From positions 1-58,170 of the forward strand of contig SFEA01000010.1 in assembly GCA_004557385.1 (NCBI GenBank): a DNA stretch of 58,170 bases, read 5' to 3'. The position numbers and the translations under genes were made by a program. Each line of letters starts with the position of its first letter. Position 1 is the first letter of the stretch. Shown one piece after another: positions 8,368-16,490 of the stretch. The stretch comes from Bacteroidales bacterium. Lineage in GTDB: Bacteria > Bacteroidota > Bacteroidia > Bacteroidales > Muribaculaceae. A model generated the notes under the pieces. The model was not told where the DNA came from. It saw only the letters and a list, made by a program, of their open reading frames with translations, and searched no databases.

Positions 8368-9372
8368 TTATTTGCGAGTGAAATCGGCAGGGAAGCTCAC
8401 CGGCGTAGCAACCTTGTTGCCTATGCGCAAGCGCAGCCAAGTGTCGAAGCCACGCACGCCCTCGGTTAGCACAATCACGCGGGCACCGTTGTCGCCCGGA
8501 ATGTCGTGATACTCGGTGTGTCCGCCCGAGAATCTGCCGTAGGCAAGCGCCACACCCTTCCAGCTGCACACATAGTCGTTCACGTGGTCGTGACCGGCAA
8601 ACACGCCCATCACATCGCGTCCAAGCAACATGGCAGAGAACAGCCCGGTGTTGATTTTCGGGCAGCAAGGCGCCTCTTTGCGAATTCCCATAAGCAAAGC
8701 GCCGGCATCGGAAGCAGCATCGGCATATTCAGGCAGCGGAATGTGCATGAAAGCCAGCGAAGGCAGCGGCGTGCCACCGTTTTCGGTAGTATGGCGGGCA
8801 CTCTCCGAGCGATACCATGCAATCTGGTCGTATTTAATCCAGTCGTAGCCGTCGGTAAGGTCCTTTTGCTGCGAATACTGATGCGAATCGAACACATAAA
8901 GCACAGCAGCATTCTTCGACGCGTCGTCAGCCGATTTCACAGTGAGCGTATAGTTGGTGGTGCCCGACAAGCCGTCGACAGTCGACGTCAGATTGCCCGG
9001 CAACGAGCGCACATAGTCGAGAATCTGCTTCGGAGTCCAGTCGCTTTCGGCATCGTGGTTGCCCAATGTGATGGCAAACGGCAAGCGGCGGTCGATTATG
9101 GGCTTGAGCGTGCGGTCGAGGCACGTCTTGGCGGGAGTGCCATATATTATGTCGCCGGTGATAATCACCAGGTCAGGACGCTCGGCATCGAGCGCATTGG
9201 CAATATTCTCGGCGGCAATCTCCGAGTTGGCATCACCCGGACGCCAATGCACGTCGGTGAACTGCACAATCTTAAACTTGCCCTTGGCATCAAACCTCAG
9301 CTGAGCACCCACAGGCACAGCCATCATTACAATCGCAAAAAGCACAACAAAGCGCATCATAAATCGGTTCAT
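8368..9372 (-). CDS. Exported calcineurin-like metallophosphoesterase
   Basis: A 334-residue protein with a signal peptide (residues 1-23, ending VGAQ) and the full set of metallophosphoesterase motifs in order: FTDVHW, ITGDII, LGNHD, an HIPLPE histidine and FAGHDHVND. These residues bind two metal ions. The architecture matches the purple-acid-phosphatase-like family with DVHxR-type motifs; such proteins hydrolyse phosphomonoesters or diesters outside the cytoplasm. The substrate is unknown. A minus-strand -7 element TATCTTTG (9410-9403) lies about 30 bp before the start. It is convergent with the fucosidase gene and divergent from pldA. Confidence 0.88.
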   Translation of the reverse strand: MNRFMMRFVVLFAIVMMAVPVGAQLRFDAKGKFKIVQFTDVHWRPGDANSEIAAENIANALDAERPDLVIITGDIIYGTPAKTCLDRTLKPIIDRRLPFAITLGNHDAESDWTPKQILDYVRSLPGNLTSTVDGLSGTTNYTLTVKSADDASKNAAVLYVFDSHQYSQQKDLTDGYDWIKYDQIAWYRSESARHTTENGGTPLPSLAFMHIPLPEYADAASDAGALLMGIRKEAPCCPKINTGLFSAMLLGRDVMGVFAGHDHVNDYVCSWKGVALAYGRFSGGHTEYHDIPGDNGARVIVLTEGVRGFDTWLRLRIGNKVATPVSFPADFTRK

Positions 9373-9402
9373 ATCAGCATTATTTTGTAGTAGTCAATAA
9401 TG

Positions 9403-9410
9403 CAAAGATA
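9403..9410 (-). promoter_or_regulatory. -7 element (TATCTTTG) for the metallophosphoesterase gene
   Basis: It reads TATCTTTG on the minus strand, about 30 bp upstream of the start at 9372. A convincing -33 partner at the usual distance is lacking. Confidence 0.45.
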
Positions 9411-9508
9411 GGCATTTTTGCGCCACCAAAAGCATCATCACAAAATCAATACGCAAAATGAACCAATAATAATGCAATTTCGACTACTTTCAAGCACCCA
9501 AAGTTTTA

Positions 9509-9516
9509 TAACTTTG
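9509..9516 (+). promoter_or_regulatory. -7 element (TAACTTTG) for pldA
   Basis: TAACTTTG places the transcription start near 9523, after the first in-frame ATG at 9521. It therefore supports translation from the ATG at 9548. Confidence 0.5.
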
Positions 9517-9547
9517 CAAATTGCAGGAATCAACACTAAGCAATCTG

Positions 9548-10390
9548 ATGGCACAACGAATAATCACATTGATATTTACCATTCTGGCATTCACACAATT
9601 GTCGGAAGCACAAATCTATTACGACAGCAACCACAGCAAATTCAACTCCGACAGCATCCGCCACGAATTTGACAAAGGCCCATATTTCACACTGTTCAAG
9701 GACAACTATTTCACCGCCGGCATTCCCATTGGGCAGAAAATCACAGGCGACAACTCCGACGTAAAGTTTCAGGTGAGCATCGCACAGCGCCTCACCAAAA
9801 GCACGTTGCCTTTCAACACCTATCTGTTTCTTGCCTACTCGCAGAAGTGCCTATGGAACGTGTTTCAAGAGTCGCTGCCAATGCGCGACCTCAACTTCAA
9901 CCCAGGCATCGGACTGTCGAAACTGCTGATTGTGAAAGGCAAACTCATTGGCAAACTCACGCTGATGATTGAGCACGAGTCGAACGGACGCGACGGCGAC
10001 GAATCGCGTTCGTGGAACCGCATATCGTATGGCGGCAACGTGTTTCTCACGCCAAACCTCATGATTCATGCCAAGGCATGGATTCCGATAGTCGACGGCG
10101 AAAACAACAAGGACCTGCTCGACTACGCCGGATTGTTTCAGAGCGGACTGCAAGTAACCTCCGACAACAAGCGCTGGGGTTTTGCCATCACCATGGTTAA
10201 GCGCAAAGGATGGCGCCTCAGCTACAACACAATCGTCGAAGCCAACTATCGCCTGTTTAAAAACGAAAACCAATATTTCTTCATACAATATTACAACGGC
10301 TATGCCGAGAACCTGCTCGACTATAATAAGTATCACTCGCGCCTGCGCGCAGGACTGGTGATAAAGCCCAATTTCTTCAGCGATTATTAA
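9548..10390 (+). CDS. pldA: Outer-membrane phospholipase A (OMPLA-like)
   Basis: This protein of 280 residues is a predicted outer-membrane beta-barrel that hydrolyses acyl chains from phospholipids misplaced in the outer leaflet. The catalytic motif EHESNGR...SRSWNR is clear: His143, Ser145 and Asn157 match the His-Ser-Asn triad of Escherichia coli OMPLA. A signal peptide spans residues 1-21 (SEAQ). The frame is open to an ATG at 9521, but the -7 element at 9509 makes that codon unlikely to be transcribed, and 9548 gives a clean signal peptide. The protein ends in a short hydrophobic and aromatic strand typical of a barrel. No partner genes are linked. Confidence 0.88.
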   Translation: MAQRIITLIFTILAFTQLSEAQIYYDSNHSKFNSDSIRHEFDKGPYFTLFKDNYFTAGIPIGQKITGDNSDVKFQVSIAQRLTKSTLPFNTYLFLAYSQKCLWNVFQESLPMRDLNFNPGIGLSKLLIVKGKLIGKLTLMIEHESNGRDGDESRSWNRISYGGNVFLTPNLMIHAKAWIPIVDGENNKDLLDYAGLFQSGLQVTSDNKRWGFAITMVKRKGWRLSYNTIVEANYRLFKNENQYFFIQYYNGYAENLLDYNKYHSRLRAGLVIKPNFFSDY

Positions 10391-10459
10391 TAGCCCCCGT
10401 TTCAAGACAGGCTCGAAAGACGAGAGCTGCCCGGCTTATTGCTTACCGCACCGCTCGGC

Positions 10460-10954
10460 TTAGTCATTCTGCGCCACTTGCTCGTTGTAGAAACGGGCAT
10501 AGATGCGGCAGGCACTTTCCACCATCTTTGCACACGGACGGCTACGATAATACTCGGCAGTGCGCTCCGAAGGCTTCGGCGGCTCAACAATGCCGGCGCG
10601 CAAGCCAAGCAAATCGGCACACACCATCGAACCGTTTTCGTTGGCAAACTCCTTGCCCAGACGCTGCACAGCCTCATAGTTGCGCGTGCGCGAATCTATA
10701 TCGCCGGCAGTAGCCGACGCCGTCTGCAGCCCAGCCAACATGAACATGCCACTGCACGCTCCGCAAGTCATGCGCAGCCTGCCCATTCCTCCGCCAAACG
10801 ACGACGACATCTTCATGTAGCTATCGTCCAAGCCATATACATCGGCAAATGCTGCCACTACCGCCTGCGAACAATTGTATCCGTCCAGAAATTTCTTAAC
10901 CCCCAATGCCGCTCTCTCTTCGACATCGAGCGCCTTAGTTTGCTTAGTATTCAT
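10460..10954 (-). CDS. C_GCAxxG_C_C family protein
   Basis: A 164-residue cytoplasmic protein with the conserved cysteine pattern that names the family: Cys28 (GYNCSQAV), Cys64 and Cys67 in TCGACSG, Cys112, and Cys141 and Cys149 near the C-terminus. The cysteines suggest a metal cluster or redox role; family members are often found beside redox enzymes. No function is established. It stands alone between pldA and the C10 protease. A minus-strand -7 element (TATATTTG, 10996-10989) lies about 35 bp upstream. Confidence 0.85.
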   Translation of the reverse strand: MNTKQTKALDVEERAALGVKKFLDGYNCSQAVVAAFADVYGLDDSYMKMSSSFGGGMGRLRMTCGACSGMFMLAGLQTASATAGDIDSRTRNYEAVQRLGKEFANENGSMVCADLLGLRAGIVEPPKPSERTAEYYRSRPCAKMVESACRIYARFYNEQVAQND

Positions 10955-11254
10955 GACAATTACTCTTTTTTATTCGTGTTTGATATTGCAAATATAACAA
11001 ATTTTCCTGCACGATGCCCCTAACGACTCAAATTAATTTTCATATCCCCCCCCGAATGAAAGCACTCCCACTTTTGCCAATTCTTCAAAAAAAATAAACT
11101 TTTTCACATTTGACGCAACTATTTGATTATTTTCGTTGTTATATTAATAAGACCTAAATAACTGTATTTCAGTAAAATTAAACAATTAAAAACTATACAA
11201 TAATTAATCTTAATTGTTAAATTTTATATTAATATTAGTTATAGAAGTTTTAAT

Positions 11255-11276
11255 TTTGTGTTACATTTGTGTTACA
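11255..11276 (+). repeat. Perfect tandem 11-bp repeat TTTGTGTTACA x2
   Basis: The units at 11255-11265 and 11266-11276 are identical and spaced by one helical turn. They lie about 45 bp upstream of the -33 element, a position suitable for an activator. Confidence 0.6.
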
Positions 11277-11320
11277 GTACAAGAAAAATTAAAGAAAAAT
11301 CAAAAAAAAGAGCAAAAATA

Positions 11321-11353
11321 TTTGACATTAGCAAAACAATGCCCATATCTTTG
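11321..11353 (+). promoter_or_regulatory. Canonical promoter (TTTG, 21 nt, TATCTTTG) of the first C10 protease
   Basis: TTTG at 11321-11324 and TATCTTTG at 11346-11353 match both consensus elements. Transcription should start near 11358-11362, giving a leader of about 45 nt. Confidence 0.75.
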
Positions 11354-11361
11354 CAGTACTT

Positions 11362-11401
11362 GATTTTGGATTTTATATGACCTAATTATTATTTGACCTA
11401 A
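11362..11401 (+). promoter_or_regulatory. Leader target region complementary to the candidate small RNA
   Basis: Bases 11362-11394 can pair with 6200-6167 of the candidate small RNA through 8 + 7 + 17 base pairs (one G-U), with two small bulges. TGACCTAA occurs at 11378-11385 and again at 11394-11401. The second copy can also pair through nine bases (11393-11401) and ends three bases before the start codon. Pairing would cover the ribosome-binding region. Confidence 0.6.
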
Positions 11402-11404
11402 ATT

Positions 11405-13588
11405 ATGAGACTTTCTATTTTTTCTATTATTGCTGCGTGCAGCATTTTGTCTACCGCAACAATTCAAGCAGAGCAAATCAACATTGCTGAAGCACAAAAC
11501 AATGCTCAGCACTTTCTGTCTGCAAACCGTAAATCACTCAAAGGACAATCATCGAGAACTTCAGAACGCTTGACTTTGGCATACACTGCTCAAAGCAATT
11601 TCAACGAAGACGAAAATTGTTACTATGTATTTAACCGCAGCAACGGCGGCTTCATCATTGCCGGAGCCGACGATTGCGCACAACAAGTGCTCGGCGTGGT
11701 TGACGATGGCAACTTCGACCTCGAAAACATGCCGGAAAACATGCGCTGGTGGCTTAGCCAATACACCGACCAAATCAGCAACGCCATGCTCAACCGCAGC
11801 ACCTCTTCCGGCGACCTGATTGCAACAAGCAACCTGCTCACATCCACCGGCACCAACACAAGCACACGCACCAGCGTGCCCACAATGTGCCAAACCAAGT
11901 GGGACCAGGGCACATATTACAACAACTACTGCCCCGAAGAAGACGGCACACACTGCTACACCGGTTGCGTTGCCACCGCTCTCGCACAAGTGATGAAATA
12001 TCACAACTACCCCGAAGCCGGCACCGGCACACACACATTCTACACCTCGGGTGCAAAACAAATCACCGTTGACTACTCAGAAGGCGGCGCATACGACTGG
12101 GCAAACATGCCAGTGAAGCTCACCAGCGAAAGCAGCGAAGCCGAAGTGGACGCCGTGGCTCGACTGATGTATCATTGCGGATGCCTGGTGCAGACAGTAT
12201 ACTACACCACAGGTAGCGCAGCCAACATGACTAACATCCTCAAAGGCCTTCCTCAATTCATGGGATACTCTAAGGGCATCTCATATCGCGACCGCAGCTA
12301 CTTCACCGACAGCCAATGGGAAGAAATCATCTACAACGAAATGATTAACCACCGCCCGGTGTGCTACTCTGGTGGCAACAACACCAACCGTCACGCATTC
12401 CTTTGCGACGGTTATAATGCCGACGACAACACATTCCACTTCAACTGGGGATGGAGCGGAACAGGAAACGGTTATTTCAAGCTCACAGCCCTCGAACCGT
12501 TTGGACCGAACAGCTACTATGTTTACAACGACGAACAATGCGCCGTGATTGGCATTCAACCTCCAACAGGCAACGACAAATTCGACATGCCTCTCTTCAC
12601 CAAAGGAAACCTCGGTGGAAGGGTTCAAAGCAGCGTACTTTACCTGACATTCAAAGATGACAACGAAAAAAGTGTGCAATTCTCTTGCGTGGCCGACTAT
12701 TGCAGCTATGCCGCCAAAGACCACCACAACAAACTCGGCATTAAGCTCGTGAACACCGAAACTCAAGAAGAGAGAATTATCGAGCCTTCAAGCTCTTACA
12801 CCTACTACACCAACACAAACAGCGACGCCAGCATCTACGGCAAGAACTGGCCATACATCACCAGCTACATCAAAAACGGACAATCGTTCATAGCAACGCC
12901 CCTCTATAAGGACAACGAAGACGAGGACTGGAAACCGCTGAACTTCATGGAAGGTGCAGTCACCGAAGTGATGGTTACACGCAACAGCGAAGGCAAATTC
13001 GATGTCACTCCAGTGCTCACACCAGCCGACCTGCACATCGACAACGTCAGCGTGGCTAAAGCAGTTGCCGGCAAGACTCTCGAAGCCGACCTCACCGTGA
13101 GCAACCTTGGTCAAAGCGAATACGTTGGCGAACTGTCGGTTTCGCTCATCGATGCTCAAGGCGCCGAAGCAGCAACCTTCTCGCAAGATATTGACGTGCA
13201 AGGCAACACCACTCAAAACGTGGCTGTAAGCGGTTCGCTGGCAAACATCTCAACCGGCAGCTACTCGCTGCGCGTAAACAACGAAAACGGCGAACAAGTG
13301 ACCACCCCCGAAACAAGCATCAACGTGAAGTCGCCTGTAATCACCGGCATCGACGAGGTTGAGAACCAAGCCGTCACCATCGAAGCCGACAACAACAACC
13401 TTTGGGTTACTGCCGATGGCGAGGTTGAAAGCATCAAGCTCTACACCACTGCAGGCGTGCTCGTGGCTTCAGCTCTCAACAGCAACACAATGTCGATTGA
13501 AAACGCCTCAACAGGCATCTACATTGTCAAAGTGATATGCACCGGCGAAGCCATCACCAAGCAACTTCTCATCAAGAAAGACAATTAA
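11405..13588 (+). CDS. C10 family (streptopain-like) cysteine protease with T9SS sorting domain, copy 1
   Basis: This 727-residue secreted protease has a signal peptide (1-22), an N-terminal inhibitory propeptide-like region (about 25-155) and a papain-fold C10 domain. The catalytic Cys188 lies in YTGCVATALAQVMKYHNYP, His330 in RHAFLCDGY, and the conserved Trp350 in HFNWGWSG. Further beta domains follow. The last 80 residues (from SPVITGIDEV, ending TKQLLIKK) are a type A sorting domain for the type IX secretion system. Relatives include streptococcal SpeB and Bacteroides fragilis Bfp proteases. It is the most divergent of the three tandem copies and the only one with the long regulated leader. 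Confidence 0.93.
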   Translation: MRLSIFSIIAACSILSTATIQAEQINIAEAQNNAQHFLSANRKSLKGQSSRTSERLTLAYTAQSNFNEDENCYYVFNRSNGGFIIAGADDCAQQVLGVVDDGNFDLENMPENMRWWLSQYTDQISNAMLNRSTSSGDLIATSNLLTSTGTNTSTRTSVPTMCQTKWDQGTYYNNYCPEEDGTHCYTGCVATALAQVMKYHNYPEAGTGTHTFYTSGAKQITVDYSEGGAYDWANMPVKLTSESSEAEVDAVARLMYHCGCLVQTVYYTTGSAANMTNILKGLPQFMGYSKGISYRDRSYFTDSQWEEIIYNEMINHRPVCYSGGNNTNRHAFLCDGYNADDNTFHFNWGWSGTGNGYFKLTALEPFGPNSYYVYNDEQCAVIGIQPPTGNDKFDMPLFTKGNLGGRVQSSVLYLTFKDDNEKSVQFSCVADYCSYAAKDHHNKLGIKLVNTETQEERIIEPSSSYTYYTNTNSDASIYGKNWPYITSYIKNGQSFIATPLYKDNEDEDWKPLNFMEGAVTEVMVTRNSEGKFDVTPVLTPADLHIDNVSVAKAVAGKTLEADLTVSNLGQSEYVGELSVSLIDAQGAEAATFSQDIDVQGNTTQNVAVSGSLANISTGSYSLRVNNENGEQVTTPETSINVKSPVITGIDEVENQAVTIEADNNNLWVTADGEVESIKLYTTAGVLVASALNSNTMSIENASTGIYIVKVICTGEAITKQLLIKKDN

Positions 13589-13721
13589 AATAAATATTCA
13601 AAATCAATTATTTAGTAAGTCACTTTTTAAGGTCATGTTCTAAGGAGAGATTTTTTTCAAAGAAATTGTTATAAACATTATGATTGTAAAAAAATTAGTA
13701 AATCCTTGAGAATGGAATCGA

Positions 13722-13757
13722 CGGGCAGGCTGCGTGACGCAGGTTGCCCGTTTTCGC
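13722..13757 (+). terminator. Terminator after C10 protease 1
   Basis: A stem CGGGCA-gg-CTGC pairs with GCAG-gt-TGCCCG (13722-13750) around a 5-nt loop, followed by TTTT. The 3' untranslated region is about 135 nt and holds no ORF. Confidence 0.75.
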
Positions 13758-13873
13758 TCTTTCTGATGTTCCATTTTTGCATCAATTTGCAGCATTTCAA
13801 TCTAAATAATCACCTATATAGCGAAAATTTGTAGAATTTTCAGTACTTTTGAAATATCAAAATCACAACTATA

Positions 13874-16342
13874 ATGAAAAAACCAATATTCTATCTGATT
13901 CTCTTTACATCATTGGCTTTTGCCGCATCGGCAAAGCAACTGAGCCAGCGCCAAGCATGCAGCAAGGCACAGCAATTTGTGCGCAACAATTCGAGGCTGA
14001 AAAACCTCTCTGCCACCGATTTGCAACTGGCATACACGCAAACCAACGATGCCGACAACACCAACAGCCTGTATGTGTTCAACAACGCCAGCAACGGGTT
14101 TGTTGTTGTGGCTGCCGACGATTGCGTCGACGCCATATTAGGCTACAGCGATGCCGGTGCGTTCGACCCGCTGAACATACCGCCCGGCTTGCAGACAATA
14201 ATGAACGAATACTCCAAAGAAATACGCTACGCCATCGACAACAACCTCACCCCCTCGGCTACATACACAACAGCCCCACGCACAAGCATAGCGCCGCTGC
14301 TGAAAACAAAATGGGGGCAAAGCACACCGTTCAACAACCTGTGCCCCGAAAACGGCAACGGCGGACGCTGCGTGACCGGCTGCACAGCCACCGCCATGGC
14401 GCAGGTGATGAAACACCACAACTGGCCGCCCAAAGGCACAGGCAGCCACTCCTATAACACCCCTATCAATGGCGTGTCAACCGAAGTGTCGGCTGATTTC
14501 AGCACCGCCACCTACGATTGGAACAACATGCTCAACGTATACGGCTCGGGTGCCACCGAAGCGCAATGCAACGCCGTGGCGCAACTGCTCTTTCACTGCG
14601 GCGCTGCCACCGACCTGGGCTACGGCACCACCTCGGGAGCTGCCACGCTGAAGGTGCAAAAGGCGCTTGCCAACTATTTCGGCTACGACAAAAGCGTGAA
14701 ATTCACCTTGCGCGAATTCTATTCGATTGAAGGTTGGAACGACCTCATTTACAACGAACTTGCCAACAACCGCCCGGTGCACATGGCGGGCTACAATCAA
14801 AGCTCCGGACACGCCTTTGTGTGCGACGGCTACGACAAGGACGGATTTTTCCACATAAATTGGGGATGGTGCGGACTCGATGACGGATACTTCAAACTCT
14901 CAGCATTGAACCCCACCGAACAAGGCATTGGCGGCAGCGAGGACGGCTACAGCAGCGGCATTGAAATTGTGTATAACATCAAGCCCGACGAAGGTGGCAG
15001 CCCCACCATTGAGGGCGCTGTGTATGGCAACTTCCTCCCCGACGTCTACACCGTTGAGGCTGGCGCTACACAAGCCATCAAATTTGACTTGACAGGATAT
15101 TTCACAGTCAACATCTACAGCGCCTACAACCTGATAAAGCTGGGTCTGATGGCCGTGAACAACGAAACCGCTGCCGAAACCTACATCAACAGCGACATCT
15201 ACACCAACATTTTAACCGGCTACTACTATTCGCTGAAAAACGGCATGAAGGTGGAGTCGCGCGACATTGTGCAGGCGTTGGCCGACGGCTCCTACACCGT
15301 ATACCCTGCCGTCTACGACTTTTCTTACAATCGCATCTGCCGGGCTTTTGTGCCTTACGGCAGGGTACCTTATCTCAATCTCGTGGTTGAAGGCGGCGCC
15401 TTGACGTTCTCAGTCCCCGAAGAAATAGTACCCACCAAACTCAGCATCGACAACCTCACCTTCAACACCCGCTTCTATAAAGGCAACAACTACTCGGTGA
15501 CCGCGTCAATCAAAAACTCCGGCCGCGACTATTGCGCTCGCGTCTATCCAGCCATTTTCGACACCGATGGCAACCTGATTGGCAAGGGAAAGCCCGAAGT
15601 GTATGAAATAGCCACCAACCAAACCACCACCCACACGCTCGTAAATAGCATGCCGAGCAACATCACCGCCGGCGACTACTATTTTGGCATGCTCGACAAC
15701 AGCGGCAACCTCATCGGCGAAAAACAAGCCATCACTGTGAAGGAGGACAACGGACTCTATTCGCTGCAAGTGAGCATCTTCACTATAAAGAACGCCGATG
15801 ACGTGGATGCAGCCAACGTGCAGATGACTGCCAGAGTGACCTGCTCGGGCGGTTATTTCAACGGCGCTCTCGACGCCTACATCTTCCGTTACGGCGGCAC
15901 CTCGATTTGCTACGCCAAGTCGGATGTGTTCGACCTCACTCCGGGCGAAACCAAGGTTATCAAATTCAACGTGCCCTTCCCCAAGGGCGAAGTGGGCGTG
16001 ACCTATCAAGCCGGAATCTTCAACTACAACCACAACCGCTGCGAAAAACTCACAACGCTTAAAGAATTCACCGTCACTGCAAACTCGGGCATCGACGACG
16101 TTGAAGCTGACGGCACACTCGACATCTTCCCCAACCCTGCGGTGGATGAGGTGACAGTGAAGTGCAACGGCAGCATAAGCCAAGTACTAATCTACGACCT
16201 GGCAGGCAAACAAGTGGCGCAAAGTCAGGCACAAGCCGGCGACGCTTGCACCATCGACGTCTCGCGCCTCACTCCAGGCGTATATGTGATGAAGATTGCC
16301 ACCTCAAACGGTTGGACAACCAAACGATTAATGAAGAAATAA
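13874..16342 (+). CDS. C10 family cysteine protease with T9SS sorting domain, copy 2
   Basis: An 822-residue secreted protease of the same layout as its neighbours: signal peptide (1-20), propeptide-like region with VFNNASNGFVVVAADD (about 68-83), then the C10 catalytic domain with Cys170 (VTGCTATAMAQVMKHHNW), His313 (GHAFVCDGYDKDGFF) and Trp332 (INWGWCG). The long C-terminal part holds Ig-like or adhesin-like beta domains and a type A sorting domain (FPNPAVDEV...GKQV...GVYVMKI...RLMKK). It is clearly closer to copy 3 than to copy 1, so the last two probably arose by a later duplication. A -7-like TACTTTTG lies about 25 bp upstream, giving a very short leader, and a terminator follows at 16344. 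Confidence 0.93.
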   Translation: MKKPIFYLILFTSLAFAASAKQLSQRQACSKAQQFVRNNSRLKNLSATDLQLAYTQTNDADNTNSLYVFNNASNGFVVVAADDCVDAILGYSDAGAFDPLNIPPGLQTIMNEYSKEIRYAIDNNLTPSATYTTAPRTSIAPLLKTKWGQSTPFNNLCPENGNGGRCVTGCTATAMAQVMKHHNWPPKGTGSHSYNTPINGVSTEVSADFSTATYDWNNMLNVYGSGATEAQCNAVAQLLFHCGAATDLGYGTTSGAATLKVQKALANYFGYDKSVKFTLREFYSIEGWNDLIYNELANNRPVHMAGYNQSSGHAFVCDGYDKDGFFHINWGWCGLDDGYFKLSALNPTEQGIGGSEDGYSSGIEIVYNIKPDEGGSPTIEGAVYGNFLPDVYTVEAGATQAIKFDLTGYFTVNIYSAYNLIKLGLMAVNNETAAETYINSDIYTNILTGYYYSLKNGMKVESRDIVQALADGSYTVYPAVYDFSYNRICRAFVPYGRVPYLNLVVEGGALTFSVPEEIVPTKLSIDNLTFNTRFYKGNNYSVTASIKNSGRDYCARVYPAIFDTDGNLIGKGKPEVYEIATNQTTTHTLVNSMPSNITAGDYYFGMLDNSGNLIGEKQAITVKEDNGLYSLQVSIFTIKNADDVDAANVQMTARVTCSGGYFNGALDAYIFRYGGTSICYAKSDVFDLTPGETKVIKFNVPFPKGEVGVTYQAGIFNYNHNRCEKLTTLKEFTVTANSGIDDVEADGTLDIFPNPAVDEVTVKCNGSISQVLIYDLAGKQVAQSQAQAGDACTIDVSRLTPGVYVMKIATSNGWTTKRLMKK

Positions 16343-16343
16343 C

Positions 16344-16366
16344 CACCCTCATATTGAGGTGTTTTT
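16344..16366 (+). terminator. Terminator after C10 protease 2
   Basis: A short stem (CACCCTC with GAGGTG, one bulged C) and a 5-nt loop are followed by TTTTT. It separates copy 2 from copy 3, so each protease can be transcribed on its own. Confidence 0.65.
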
Positions 16367-16490
16367 AAATCATAATAATTGTTAAAAGAATAGCCAAAAA
16401 CCACAAATACTATCAGGAAATAGGCTATTCATAAATATAATTAACTACTTTTATAGCAGAATATTCACCCACAACAATATTTATTGCGAA

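Larger units (their letters stand above)
10955..11404. other. 450-bp AT-rich regulatory region before the C10 protease array
   Basis: No ORF of coding character is present. The stretch holds a minus-strand -7 element for the C_GCAxxG_C_C gene (10996-10989), a run of eight C (11046-11053), long A/T tracts, a perfect tandem 11-bp repeat (11255-11276), the protease promoter (11321-11353) and a leader with two TGACCTAA copies. Such a long intergenic region suggests complex control. Confidence 0.6.

Noticed and set aside
11046..11053. Run of eight C as a possible phase-variation tract
   Set aside because: It lies in non-coding DNA, outside recognisable promoter elements, and is short; no switchable gene is attached.
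13589..13721. Second small RNA after C10 protease 1
   Set aside because: A terminator is present at 13722, but no promoter of the TTTG/TAnnTTTG type is seen in the stretch; it is best read as the 3' untranslated region.
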